A stretch of 64,000 nucleotides of DNA from RGIG9041 sp045593905 (GCA_045593905.1 JAZNXL010000014.1:30488-94487), one strand, 5' to 3'. Shown: positions 33,783 through 43,055, numbered from the stretch's first letter. The notes: generated by a model not told the origin, from the sequence alone. Program-made: numbers and translations.

Positions 33783-35107
33783 ATCTAACACTAAAAACAA
33801 TCGCAAAGGCTACAGGCGGCACGCTCTACGGAGATGACAGTGCCGTTTTTGAGCTTGTAACAGACTCAAGACAGGTAAAGGCAGGCTGCATTTTTGCTGC
33901 CTTAAAAGGCGAGCGCGTTGACGGTCACGATTTTATAAAAAACCTCGATGCTATCGACGGCGTTGCTTACCTTGTGTCAAAAAAACAAGACGGCGTTAAA
34001 AATTCGCAAATTGTTGTTGACGACGTGCTTGTGGCAATAGGCAAAATCGCACGCGAGCACCTTGATAGCTTAAATATTAAAAAGGTTGCAATTACAGGCA
34101 GCGTGGGCAAAACCACCACAAAAGAATTTATTAAAACTGTTTTGCAAACTGTTACAAAAGTGCACTATGCAAAGGGTAACTTTAATAACGAGCTGGGGCT
34201 TCCGCTTACAGCACTCGGCGCAACTGAGGAGCATAGCGTAGCGGTGCTTGAAATGGGTATGCGAGGCAAAGGTCAAATTGACTACCTTTGTAATATTGCA
34301 AAGCCCGATGTTGCCGTAATTACAAACATAGGCATAAGCCATATTGAACTTTTGGGCAGCCGCGAAAACATACTAAAAGCAAAGCTTGAAATTGTAGATA
34401 ATCTCGATAAAAACGGTGTTGCCGTTCTAAACGGCGATGACGATATGCTAATAACCGCAAAAACAGATAAAAAAGTGCTGTGGTATGGCATTAACAATAA
34501 AGATTGCGACATACTTGCAAAAGACGTTGTCGATAATAAATATACGCTATGCGTAAACGGTAACGAATACCCCGTAACACTTGGCGTTTTGGGTGTTCAC
34601 AACGTTTATAATTCACTTGCCGCAATCGGCGTTGGCTTAACTCTTGGCTACGATATTAACGATATTTTGAAGGGTGTAGAGTCGTTTACGGGTGACGGCA
34701 GCCGCCAAAGTATTTATAGCTTTAACGGTGTTACCTTTTTTGACGATACCTATAACGCATCGCCCGACTCAATGAAGGCTTCAATGTCGGTATTTAAAGA
34801 CTTAAAGGGCGACAAGGTGCTTGTTCTTGCCAATATGTTTGAGCTTGGCGAGCTTACAAAACCTGCGCATACCGGCTTAAAAGACGCAGTAATTTCTACT
34901 AACCCTAAATGCGTAATATTAATAGGCGAGTATATGAAATATCTTTACGACGTGCTCGATATAAAAAATAAATACTACTGCGACTCAAACGAAACCGCGC
35001 TTGAAGTTTTAAAACAAGTAGTAAAATGCGGCGATGCCGTGCTTTTTAAAGGCTCAAACGGTATGAACCTTGCATCACTTGTATCCGAATTTAAAAAGGA
35101 GCTATAA
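33779..35107 (+). CDS. murF: UDP-MurNAc-tripeptide--D-alanyl-D-alanine ligase
   Basis: 442 residues. GSVGKTTTKEF is the P-loop and FDDTYNASPDSM the typical MurF motif. It adds D-Ala-D-Ala to finish the cytoplasmic pentapeptide precursor. The start overlaps murE; mraY begins just after its stop. Confidence 0.96.
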   Translation: MNLTLKTIAKATGGTLYGDDSAVFELVTDSRQVKAGCIFAALKGERVDGHDFIKNLDAIDGVAYLVSKKQDGVKNSQIVVDDVLVAIGKIAREHLDSLNIKKVAITGSVGKTTTKEFIKTVLQTVTKVHYAKGNFNNELGLPLTALGATEEHSVAVLEMGMRGKGQIDYLCNIAKPDVAVITNIGISHIELLGSRENILKAKLEIVDNLDKNGVAVLNGDDDMLITAKTDKKVLWYGINNKDCDILAKDVVDNKYTLCVNGNEYPVTLGVLGVHNVYNSLAAIGVGLTLGYDINDILKGVESFTGDGSRQSIYSFNGVTFFDDTYNASPDSMKASMSVFKDLKGDKVLVLANMFELGELTKPAHTGLKDAVISTNPKCVILIGEYMKYLYDVLDIKNKYYCDSNETALEVLKQVVKCGDAVLFKGSNGMNLASLVSEFKKEL

Positions 35108-35108
35108 A

Positions 35109-36119
35109 ATGGGACTTTACATAATACTTGCAATATTTTTAACCTTTATTCTTACAGTTGCGTTTGCACCGCTTGTGCTTCCGTTTTTACGCAAACTCAA
35201 GTTTGGCCAAAGCATACTCGAAATAGGCCCCGCATGGCATAAAACCAAACAGGGCACACCTACGGTAGGCGGTATTATTTTTATAATTCCCATACTTGTT
35301 ATAACACTAATTCTTGGCGCAAAAAGTGTTTTTTCGTCAGACCTTAAAACTCTTTTTACCGTAATATTTGTGCTTTTGTGCGGTGTTGTAGGCTTTATTG
35401 ATGACTATACCAAAATTACCAAAAAACACAATCAGGGCCTAACAGTCCGCCAAAAAACAATTCTTTTGTTGGCGGTTATTGCCCTCTACCTTGGTGCTAT
35501 GTACTTGACAGGCAACATAACCACCGATATTTTTGTGCCGTTTATTAATAAACGCTTACATCTTTCATATTTTTACTTTTTATTAATACTTCCGTTTATA
35601 TTCTTTTTTGTAAACTCAGTAAACTTAACCGATGGTCTTGACGGACTTGTTACAAGCGTTACAATTCCTTATACGCTTGCTTTTATTGTGGTAGCACTTG
35701 TGTATAACGCGGTAGGTAACGGCAACGTTGGTGTTGCGGTGCTTGCGGCTTGTGCATTTGGCGGTCTTTTTGGCTTTTTAATTTATAACTTTCACCCTGC
35801 AAAAGTGTTTATGGGCGATACCGGCTCGCTGTTTTTAGGCGCGCTCGTTGTAGGCCTTGCAATGTGCTACGATATGCCGTACTTTATTTTAATAGGCGGT
35901 ATTGTTTACCTTATCGAAGGTCTTTCGGTAGTAATGCAGGTTGGCTACTTTAAGCTCACACACGGCAAACGCATATTCAAAATGACTCCTATTCACCACC
36001 ATTTTGAAATGTGCAAATGGAGCGAGGTTAAAATTGTTATAATATTTACAATCATATCGCTTATTGCTTCGGCGGTTGCTCTTTGGGGCGTTATAAACTC
36101 GTCAATATATAGGTTTTAG
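35109..36119 (+). CDS. mraY: Phospho-MurNAc-pentapeptide transferase
   Basis: 336 residues from ATG 35109 (MGLYIILAIFLTF), with AAGGAG inside the end of murF. A longer reading overlapping murF is rejected. About ten membrane helices. Catalytic motifs GFIDDYTKI, NLTDGLDGL, FMGDTGSL and PIHHHFE are intact. It makes lipid I at the inner membrane face. Confidence 0.96.
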   Translation: MGLYIILAIFLTFILTVAFAPLVLPFLRKLKFGQSILEIGPAWHKTKQGTPTVGGIIFIIPILVITLILGAKSVFSSDLKTLFTVIFVLLCGVVGFIDDYTKITKKHNQGLTVRQKTILLLAVIALYLGAMYLTGNITTDIFVPFINKRLHLSYFYFLLILPFIFFFVNSVNLTDGLDGLVTSVTIPYTLAFIVVALVYNAVGNGNVGVAVLAACAFGGLFGFLIYNFHPAKVFMGDTGSLFLGALVVGLAMCYDMPYFILIGGIVYLIEGLSVVMQVGYFKLTHGKRIFKMTPIHHHFEMCKWSEVKIVIIFTIISLIASAVALWGVINSSIYRF

Positions 36120-36127
36120 GATATTTT

Positions 36128-37282
36128 ATGAAAAAAACAAAACAAAAAAAATCGCTTACGGCACCTAAAAAGCCGCTTAATCTGGGCACGGTTGATATAC
36201 CGTTTTTGGTGCTTGTAATAATACTCTTGGTGTTTGGGCTTATAATGGTTGCATCATCAAGCTACGTTTTTGCGCTATATAAGTACGGCGACAGCTACTA
36301 CTATATCAAGCGCCAGCTTGCCTTTGCCATAATAGGCATTGTCGGTATGCTGGTTGTTGCCTTTTTTGATTACCACCACCTACGAAAATGGGCGTTCCCC
36401 ATTCTTATAATATCGGTGGCATTGTTAATACTTGTACTAATACCAATACCCGGCATTAGTATTAAGGCAAACGGCGCACGGCGTTGGCTTAATTTCGGCG
36501 TTCAGTTTCAGCCTTCAGAGATTGCAAAGCTTGCAATAATTATTACCTTTGCATCGTACATCTCGGCAAACTATAAGCACATGAAAAAGTTTAAGGTCGG
36601 CGTATTACCGCTTGCGCTTACACTTATTGCGGTTGTAGGTCTTGTTGTATTAGAGCCACACCTTTCAGGTGCGCTTTTAATACTTGCAATAGGCGCAATT
36701 TTAATGTTTGTAGGCGGTGTTGCGTACCGCTATATATTTGGTGCTATCGGTATTGCGGCGGCAGGCCTTGGCGGTGTGCTTTTGTTCACACCCTATATGC
36801 AAAGCCGTATTAAAATGTGGCTCGACCCGTTTTCAGATGCACAGGGCAAGGGCTATCAGGTTATTCAGTCGCTTTATGCTATCGGCTCGGGAGGTATTTT
36901 TGGTCTTGGTCTTGGTCAGTCGCGCCAAAAACACCTGTACATTCCCGAACCGCAAAACGACTATATCTTTTCAATTATTGCCGAAGAACTTGGTTTTGTA
37001 GGCTGTATATTTTTAATAATTCTATTTGTAATGCTTATATGGCGCGGCTTTATGATAGCGTTTCACGCAAAGGATAAGTTCGGCGCATTGCTTGTAATAG
37101 GCATAATATCTCGTGTTGCAGTTCAAACGCTTCTTAATATCGGCGTTGTTACAAACGCTTTGCCCTCAACAGGTATTTCGCTTCCGTTCTTTAGCTACGG
37201 CGGTACTGCACTTGTTGTGCTGCTGGGTGAAATGGGAATTGTACTGTCGGTATCACGGCTTAGCCATATAGAAAAGGCATAG
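36128..37282 (+). CDS. ftsW: SEDS peptidoglycan glycosyltransferase FtsW (FtsW/SpoVE type)
   Basis: 384 residues with about ten membrane helices. NGARRWLNFGVQFQPSEIAKL and the C-terminal ISLPFFSYGGTA are SEDS hallmarks. It polymerises glycan strands from lipid II at the septum together with the class B PBP encoded upstream. Division versus spore-cortex role (SpoVE) cannot be separated by sequence alone; position favours division. Confidence 0.93.
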   Translation: MKKTKQKKSLTAPKKPLNLGTVDIPFLVLVIILLVFGLIMVASSSYVFALYKYGDSYYYIKRQLAFAIIGIVGMLVVAFFDYHHLRKWAFPILIISVALLILVLIPIPGISIKANGARRWLNFGVQFQPSEIAKLAIIITFASYISANYKHMKKFKVGVLPLALTLIAVVGLVVLEPHLSGALLILAIGAILMFVGGVAYRYIFGAIGIAAAGLGGVLLFTPYMQSRIKMWLDPFSDAQGKGYQVIQSLYAIGSGGIFGLGLGQSRQKHLYIPEPQNDYIFSIIAEELGFVGCIFLIILFVMLIWRGFMIAFHAKDKFGALLVIGIISRVAVQTLLNIGVVTNALPSTGISLPFFSYGGTALVVLLGEMGIVLSVSRLSHIEKA

Positions 37283-37295
37283 GGGGCTTTATTTT

Positions 37296-38402
37296 ATGAA
37301 TATTGTTGTTGCAGGCGGCGGAACAGCGGGGCATATAAACCCTGCAATCACCATTGCCAACACAATAAAACAAAAATGCGAAAACGCAAATATACTGTTT
37401 TTGGGCAACAAAGACTCACTTGAGCAAAAGCTTGTTACAAAAGCAGGCTACGATATAAAATTTATTCGTGTTACAGGCTTAAAACGCAGCTTGAGCCTTC
37501 ATAATGCAAAAGCACTTGCATACTTTTTAAAGTCGGTTGCCGACTGTAAAAAAATACTCAAAGATTTTAAAGCCGACGTTGTTATAGGCACGGGCGGTTA
37601 TGTCAGCGGACCTGTGGTTTATGCTGCGCACTCGCTCGGCATAAAAACCGCCATCCACGAACAAAACGCATACCCCGGCGTTACAAGCAGGTTTTTATCG
37701 CGCTTTGTAGATACCGTTTTTATAAGCTTTGAATCGTCACGTAAATATTTTGACAAAGCAAAAAACGTTGTTTTAACAGGCAACCCGCTCGACTCAAAAT
37801 TCTTGTTTGCCGACAAAGCAAAAAGCCGCAAAGAGCTTGGTATTCCTGACGATGCGTTTTATGTGCTTTCATTTGCAGGCTCGCTCGGTGCCCGCGAAAT
37901 TAACAAGGTAATAACTGATGTTATTATTAAAAACGATGCTGAAAAAGACTTTTATCACACCCACGCGACAGGTAGCTTTGGCTATAAATGGATGCCGGGC
38001 GAGCTTTTAAAGCACGGCTTTGACGTCTTAAAAAAATCGCACATTGATGTTTTAGAATATATCTACGATATGCCGCTTCGACTTGCCGCTTGTGATGTTG
38101 TGGTATCGCGCGCAGGCGCAATAACCCTTGGTGAGATTACAGCACAGGGCAAAGCATCAATTTTAATACCTTCGCCAAACGTTACAAACAACCACCAATA
38201 CCATAACGCAATGTCGCTTGTAAACGCAGGCGCGGCAAAAATAATAGAAGAAAAAGACTTAACTGCAAACAGGCTTTATGATGCAATACTCGAAATTAAA
38301 AAAAATCCTGACCTTGCAAAAAGCTTAGGCAAAAACGCATCAAAATGCGCACTGCTTCGTGCCGCTGAAGAAATTTACAACGGTATAATAAAACTAATTT
38401 AA
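37296..38402 (+). CDS. murG: UDP-GlcNAc--undecaprenyl-PP-MurNAc-pentapeptide transferase
   Basis: 368 residues, GT-B fold glycosyltransferase that makes lipid II. GGGTAGHINPAITIA and the second GlcNAc-binding region (SRAGAITLGEITAQGK) are present. It is the last gene before a hairpin that separates it from murA. Confidence 0.96.
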   Translation: MNIVVAGGGTAGHINPAITIANTIKQKCENANILFLGNKDSLEQKLVTKAGYDIKFIRVTGLKRSLSLHNAKALAYFLKSVADCKKILKDFKADVVIGTGGYVSGPVVYAAHSLGIKTAIHEQNAYPGVTSRFLSRFVDTVFISFESSRKYFDKAKNVVLTGNPLDSKFLFADKAKSRKELGIPDDAFYVLSFAGSLGAREINKVITDVIIKNDAEKDFYHTHATGSFGYKWMPGELLKHGFDVLKKSHIDVLEYIYDMPLRLAACDVVVSRAGAITLGEITAQGKASILIPSPNVTNNHQYHNAMSLVNAGAAKIIEEKDLTANRLYDAILEIKKNPDLAKSLGKNASKCALLRAAEEIYNGIIKLI

Positions 38403-38408
38403 CAAAAA

Positions 38409-38445
38409 ATCTCCGCCTTACATAGAATAAGACGGAGGTTTTTTT
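38409..38445 (+). terminator. Terminator-like hairpin whose 3' arm is the murA Shine-Dalgarno
   Basis: CTCCGCCTTA (38411-38420) pairs with TAAGACGGAG (38428-38437, one mismatch), followed by seven Ts and then directly by the murA ATG (38446). The GGAGG of the 3' arm is the only ribosome-binding site for murA. When the hairpin forms it can both end transcription and hide the SD. Confidence 0.7.
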
Positions 38446-39708
38446 ATGCCACAATACATTATAAACGGGGGCAAAAAGCTTGTTGGCAGTGTTACTGTCG
38501 GCGGTGCAAAAAACGCCGTGCTTCCAATACTTTGCGCCTGTATTCTGTGTGATACAGGTACTGTAACTTTAACTAACTGCCCCGATATAAGCGACGTTAC
38601 ATACACAGTAAAAATATTAAAAAAACTTGGTTGTAAAGTGTGTGTGGATGGCGGACAAATCACAGTTGATGCAACCAACTCTCACTTTGTCTCTCTTGAT
38701 TGCGACGAGATAAAAATGCTTCGCTCAACCGCACTTTTTTTAGGTGCGCAAATTGGCAGGTTCAATAACGCCGAACAGTGCTTGCCGGGCGGTTGCGAAC
38801 TCGGACCAAGACCAATCGACTTGCATCTTTTAGCGTTTGCCGAAATGGGTATAACGGTAACTCTTGGCGATGGTGTTATATCCTGCGACGGATGTGCACG
38901 CAGTGCAAACATAAACCTAAAATTTCCAAGCGTTGGTGCCACCGAAAACATAATGCTTGCCGCCTGTAAATCAAACTGCAGCGTAAAAATAAGCGGAGCG
39001 GCCAGAGAACCCGAGATTGTAGACCTGCAAAACTTTATAAATGCAATGGGCGGAAAAATAAGGGGAGCAGGAACCGACACAATTATTATAGAAGGTGTTG
39101 AAAAACTTGTCGGTGTGAATTATAATATAATAAGCGACAGAATAGAGGCGGCTACCTATATGGCGGCGGCGCTTACAACCAACGGCAACGTAACTGTAAA
39201 CGGCATTAACTTTGAGCACATTTTAAGCTTTACCGACTTTTGCGTAAACGTTGGCGGCGGCGTTGTTTTTAACAAAAACAGCGTAACAGTAAGTCGCGCA
39301 TCGCCCTGGCTTTTGGCTGTAGATTATATAGAAACCGCACCATACCCTGCGTTTGCCACCGATGCACAGTCGCTTGCGCTCTCTGTGCTCACTCTCGGCA
39401 TCGGCACAAGCTGTATTTGTGAAAAAATATTTTCTGACAGACTCGGTGTTGCGGCTGAGCTTAACAAGATGGGTGCAGACATAACAGTTATTGGCAACCG
39501 CGCGTATGTAAACGGCGTTAAAAAGCTACACGGTGCAAACGTCAGCGCCTGCGATTTGCGTTCGGGTGCGGCGCTTGTTATTGCAGCCCTCGGCGCAGAG
39601 GGAACAACTGTAATCTCGGGTGCGCATCATATTCTTCGCGGCTACCAAAATCTTTTGCAAAATCTTACGGCGCTCGGCGCTGATATTCAACTTATAAAGG
39701 ATACATAA
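38446..39708 (+). CDS. murA: UDP-N-acetylglucosamine 1-carboxyvinyltransferase
   Basis: 420 residues. GGAKNAVLPIL holds the catalytic lysine and asparagine; C117 in PGGCELGPRPIDLH is the PEP-reactive, fosfomycin-sensitive cysteine. It performs the first committed step of peptidoglycan synthesis, feeding the Mur ligases of the same cluster. Its SD lies in the hairpin above. The ftsQ ATG follows its stop by one base. Confidence 0.95.
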   Translation: MPQYIINGGKKLVGSVTVGGAKNAVLPILCACILCDTGTVTLTNCPDISDVTYTVKILKKLGCKVCVDGGQITVDATNSHFVSLDCDEIKMLRSTALFLGAQIGRFNNAEQCLPGGCELGPRPIDLHLLAFAEMGITVTLGDGVISCDGCARSANINLKFPSVGATENIMLAACKSNCSVKISGAAREPEIVDLQNFINAMGGKIRGAGTDTIIIEGVEKLVGVNYNIISDRIEAATYMAAALTTNGNVTVNGINFEHILSFTDFCVNVGGGVVFNKNSVTVSRASPWLLAVDYIETAPYPAFATDAQSLALSVLTLGIGTSCICEKIFSDRLGVAAELNKMGADITVIGNRAYVNGVKKLHGANVSACDLRSGAALVIAALGAEGTTVISGAHHILRGYQNLLQNLTALGADIQLIKDT

Positions 39709-39709
39709 A

Positions 39710-40480
39710 ATGAGCGAACAAAACAAAACTCTTGCGCGTTACTACGCGAAAAAGAAAAAAATAAAAAAGCGCCGCGAGGTAGTGTTTTACACAATACTCG
39801 TAACTCTTTTAATTTCGGTAATAACGGTGCTTTCGCTTACCGTGTTTTTTAACATAAACAAAATTACAATTACAGGTAATGATTTTTACAGCAATAAGCA
39901 AATTATTAAGGTTGCGGGTCTTGAAAAAGGCGACAACCTTTTCAGACTTAACAAGTTTAAAATTATTGAGCACTTAAAACAAGAGCTGCCTTATCTTGAT
40001 ACAGTCGAAATTGACAGGCACCTGCCTGTTTCAATCGAAATCAAGGTTACCGAGTGTGAGCCGTTTTTGAGCATTAACACCTCAAAAACCTCATACCTTG
40101 TAGACAGTTCTTTAAAGGTTCTCGAAAAAACCGACACCCCGCCAACAACTCTTGCGCAGGTAAAGGGCTTTAAGGTTAAAAAAGCAGAGGTGGGCGATTA
40201 TATAACCGATACAAAAGGCGCCGAAAAACACTTAAAGCAGCTTTGCAGCGAGCTTTACAAGCAGTTTGGCGCGGGTAAGGTTACAAAAATCGACATAAAA
40301 ACCACCTACGACATTAAAGTGACATACGAGGACCGCGTTAAAATAAAACTCGGCACACTCGAAAATTTAGAGCAAAAATTAAGCCTTGTAAACTACGTTC
40401 TCAACGAAAACAGTAAAAATGAACACGCTTCAATCGATGTGTCATCGGGCACTCGCGCATATTATAAGGCGGACGATTAA
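39710..40480 (+). CDS. ftsQ: Cell division protein FtsQ/DivIB
   Basis: 256 residues. A basic cytoplasmic tail, one membrane helix (about 22-45), a POTRA domain (FNINKITITGNDFYSNKQI, about 46-115) and a beta domain. It recruits FtsL/DivIC and the septal synthase. The position right before ftsZ, without an intervening ftsA, is notable. Confidence 0.92.
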   Translation: MSEQNKTLARYYAKKKKIKKRREVVFYTILVTLLISVITVLSLTVFFNINKITITGNDFYSNKQIIKVAGLEKGDNLFRLNKFKIIEHLKQELPYLDTVEIDRHLPVSIEIKVTECEPFLSINTSKTSYLVDSSLKVLEKTDTPPTTLAQVKGFKVKKAEVGDYITDTKGAEKHLKQLCSELYKQFGAGKVTKIDIKTTYDIKVTYEDRVKIKLGTLENLEQKLSLVNYVLNENSKNEHASIDVSSGTRAYYKADD

Positions 40481-40497
40481 ATTTTTTTAAAAAAGCC

Positions 40498-40526
40498 TTG
40501 AAAATATATACAAGATATAATAAAAT
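40498..40526 (+). promoter_or_regulatory. Sigma-A promoter of ftsZ
   Basis: TTGAAA (40498-40503), a 17-base spacer and TAAAAT (40521-40526), 30 bases before the ftsZ ATG. Several overlapping TATAAT-like stretches lie close by. It gives ftsZ expression independent of the upstream cluster. Confidence 0.65.
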
Positions 40527-40556
40527 ATTATATATAAATTTTAAGGAGATGTCGAA

Positions 40557-41672
40557 ATGGCAGGTTTTGAATTAGCTGAAAGCACCGAAGGTGTTGTAAA
40601 TATAAAAGTAATCGGTACAGGTGGCGGCGGTTGTAACGCCGTTAACAGAATGATAGCAAACGGCACCAAGGGTGTTGAGTTTATTGCTGTTAATACTGAC
40701 AGACCCGTACTCGACATATCACGCGCTGACAAAAAAATTCAAATCGGCGCAAAGCTTACTAAAGGACAGGGCGCAGGCTCTGACCCCGGTATGGGCGAAA
40801 AATCAGCGCTCGAAACACGTGAAGAAATTGAAGAAGTTCTTCGCGGAACCGATATGGTATTTATCGCGGCAGGTATGGGCGGCGGCACAGGCACAGGCTC
40901 TGCTCCCGTTATCGCTCAAATTGCAAAAGAAATGGGTATTTTAACCGTTGCTATTGTAACAAAGCCGTTCAACTTCGAAGGTAAACTCAAAATGCGCGTT
41001 GCCGAGCAGGGTATTGCAAAGCTTCGTGAGCATGTTGACAGCCTTATCGTAATCCCCAACGAAAAACTCAAATACGCATCAGCTGAACGCTTAACACTCT
41101 TAAATGCATTCCAGATTGCTGATGACGTTCTCCGTCAGGGTGTTCAAAGTATCTCTGACCTTATACTTATCCCAGGTCTTGTAAACCTCGACTTTGCCGA
41201 CGTTCACAAAATCATGAAAGACGCAGGCAACGCGCATATGGGCGTTGGCCGTGCATCAGGTAAGGACAAGGCTGAGGCAGCTGCGCAAATGGCAATCTCA
41301 AGCCCGCTTCTTGAAACAACAATCGAGGGCGCAACAGGCGTTATTATCAATATTACCGGCTCACCCGATATCGGTCTTGACGAGGTTGATATTGCTGCTC
41401 AAAAAATCACCGAATCAGTTGACCCTGAAGCAAACATTATATGGGGTGCTGCTTTTAATAACGACCTTGACGACGAAATGATAATCACAGTTATTGCAAC
41501 AGGCTTCGACAGCGACAAGCGCGTAACCGCTCCCGTTGTAAACGAGATAAAAGAAGACACATTTATCCCTGCAACTGTTGAAGATGTTGAAGAACAAGAC
41601 GATGTTGTCGACGATGAAGATTTTACATCGTCACTTATGAAGTTTTTTAAAAGCAAATCAGACGAGGAATAA
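40557..41672 (+). CDS. ftsZ: Cell division protein FtsZ
   Basis: 371 residues. The nucleotide-binding GGGTGTGSAPVIA and the T7 synergy loop NLDFADVHKIM show a working tubulin-like GTPase that forms the Z ring. The globular core ends near residue 320. The tail is short and acidic and ends FTSSLMKFFKSKSDEE; the usual conserved C-terminal peptide with a D-x-P-x-F-L/I-R core, which binds FtsA, SepF and ZipA, is not seen. SD AAGGAGATG. Confidence 0.96.
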   Translation: MAGFELAESTEGVVNIKVIGTGGGGCNAVNRMIANGTKGVEFIAVNTDRPVLDISRADKKIQIGAKLTKGQGAGSDPGMGEKSALETREEIEEVLRGTDMVFIAAGMGGGTGTGSAPVIAQIAKEMGILTVAIVTKPFNFEGKLKMRVAEQGIAKLREHVDSLIVIPNEKLKYASAERLTLLNAFQIADDVLRQGVQSISDLILIPGLVNLDFADVHKIMKDAGNAHMGVGRASGKDKAEAAAQMAISSPLLETTIEGATGVIINITGSPDIGLDEVDIAAQKITESVDPEANIIWGAAFNNDLDDEMIITVIATGFDSDKRVTAPVVNEIKEDTFIPATVEDVEEQDDVVDDEDFTSSLMKFFKSKSDEE

Positions 41673-41675
41673 TTA

Positions 41676-41704
41676 AAAGCCCTACAAAAAAGTAGGGCTT
41701 TTTT
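41676..41704 (+). terminator. Terminator of ftsZ
   Basis: AAAGCCCTAC / GTAGGGCTTT stem with an A6 loop and a T-tract ending only 8 bases before the next ATG. Confidence 0.9.
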
Positions 41705-41712
41705 ATAAATTT

Positions 41713-42573
41713 ATGAAAAGAATTTTACAAGTTATTACAATTATCATAATACTCTCGCTCGTTAGTTCTTGCGCAACACCTGTAATAAGTGAAAAGCCAA
41801 AAGTAGAAAAAGCTTACCTGACTAAAAGCGTTGACCTGCCCGTTTTAATGTACCACCATATCAGCTATGGCGAGGGCAAAACAAGCGTAACCCCCGAAAT
41901 TTTCGAAATGCATATTGTAGAACTCAAAACGGCAGGCTATAACACTATCGATATTTTTGACCTTTACGAATATGTTACAGGCGATACCGAACTGCCCGAA
42001 AATCCCATTTTAATCACTTTTGACGACGGGTATACAAGTAACATTGAATATGGTTATCCCATTCTTAAAAAATATGACTACAAAGCCACAGTTTTTGTAA
42101 TTGGCTCAATGATGGGAAAAGATACATACCACGATGGCCTCCCTATGATACCTCATTTTTCAACATGGGATGTTGACTCTGTTCAAGGCGTACTCGATGT
42201 TCAAAGCCACGGCTACGGTTTTCACGCTGTCGACGGCAGATACTCTGCGGGAGAGCGCAGGGGAGTTTTGCGTCACGAGGGCGAAAGTCACGAAGACTAT
42301 GTAAAAGCGTTCGAAAACGATTGCGATAAAATGTCAAAATTGCTTGGCTATACGCCTGTTGCTTTTGCTTATCCTTACGGCGAGTACAACGAAGAATCTC
42401 ACCAAATCTTAAAAGACCTCGGCTTTGTTGCAACCGTTACCATTGACGAGGGTATAAATACAATTGTAAGGGGCGACCCCGACTCGCTTTATAACCTTAA
42501 ACGTTTTAATATGACAAACGAAACCACACCGCAAGAACTTATACAAACAATAAAGAATGAAAAAACCGCCTAA
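41713..42573 (+). CDS. Polysaccharide deacetylase lipoprotein
   Basis: 286 residues. A lipoprotein signal peptide with lipobox LVSSC (C at about 20) precedes a NodB-type deacetylase domain. Metal-site motifs are LITFDDGY (catalytic Asp pair) and DVQSHGYGFH; FAYPYGEYN is the third motif. It probably removes acetyl groups from peptidoglycan or another wall polymer outside the membrane. No Shine-Dalgarno is visible; the ATG follows the ftsZ terminator T-run by 8 bases, so translation or transcription start is odd. Its final codons form the 5' arm of the next terminator. Confidence 0.88.
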   Translation: MKRILQVITIIIILSLVSSCATPVISEKPKVEKAYLTKSVDLPVLMYHHISYGEGKTSVTPEIFEMHIVELKTAGYNTIDIFDLYEYVTGDTELPENPILITFDDGYTSNIEYGYPILKKYDYKATVFVIGSMMGKDTYHDGLPMIPHFSTWDVDSVQGVLDVQSHGYGFHAVDGRYSAGERRGVLRHEGESHEDYVKAFENDCDKMSKLLGYTPVAFAYPYGEYNEESHQILKDLGFVATVTIDEGINTIVRGDPDSLYNLKRFNMTNETTPQELIQTIKNEKTA

Positions 42574-42590
42574 AAGGCGGTTTTAATTTT
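42562..42590. terminator. Bidirectional terminator shared by the deacetylase gene and rnpB
   Basis: AAAACCGCC / GGCGGTTTT with loop TAAAA, T-rich on the right and A-rich (T-rich on the minus strand) on the left. It serves the rightward deacetylase gene and the leftward RNase P RNA, whose 3' end is at about 42595. Confidence 0.88.
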
Positions 42591-42595
42591 TTAGC

Positions 42596-43048
42596 AACGA
42601 GTAAATCTGTAAGCCGAGTTCTGTCGTGAACGGCCATCTATCTGGAGAATACATTACTGCACCTCTCAAGCCACCCGTCAAGGCTCAAGCGGACGAACAG
42701 CCCATCGCCTTTGTCGGTGTTGCATCGGATAGGGTTTACAGCGGACCTATGTCACCATAGGAACTTGTGAGCTCTTACCTCACCTTTCCACCCTTACACG
42801 TCGTCCCAAACTTCGCTATATTCGGATTTTGTGTATGCAAATCCTTCATTGGCTCCGTTGCTCCTCCTTTCCGATTTAAATTTTGCAATTTAAATCGGGC
42901 AAAAGAATTGCTTCGCAACAACGAGCGGTTTATTTCTGTTGCACTTTCCCTGAGGTCACCCTCGGTGGACGTTATCCATTATCCTGTTCTGTGATGCTCG
43001 GACTTTCCTCCATAGCAAATGCTACGGCGGCCGTTTAATTTACTCGTC
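42596..43048 (-). ncRNA. rnpB: RNase P RNA (type A-like), enlarged P12 region
   Basis: Catalytic RNA of RNase P, which trims tRNA 5' leaders. On the minus strand the conserved cores are all present: GAGGAAAGTCC near the 5' end, GTGCAACAGAAA, GTAAGGGTGGAAAGG and GGTAAGAGCTCAC, and ACAGAACTCGGCTTAC near the 3' end. P1 is formed by CGAGTAAAT (5', 43046-43038) with ATTTACTCG (42606-42598), which sets the ends to within a few bases. The P12 segment (about 42798-42924) is roughly 127 nt, far longer than in E. coli, and includes a perfect 12-bp hairpin (42871-42898). The gene lies antisense to its neighbours between two promoters. Confidence 0.95.
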
Positions 43049-43055
43049 GGCAAAT

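Noticed and set aside
42767..42994. Open frame of 75 codons inside 42.6-43.0 kb
   Set aside because: It lies entirely within the RNase P RNA gene on the other strand.
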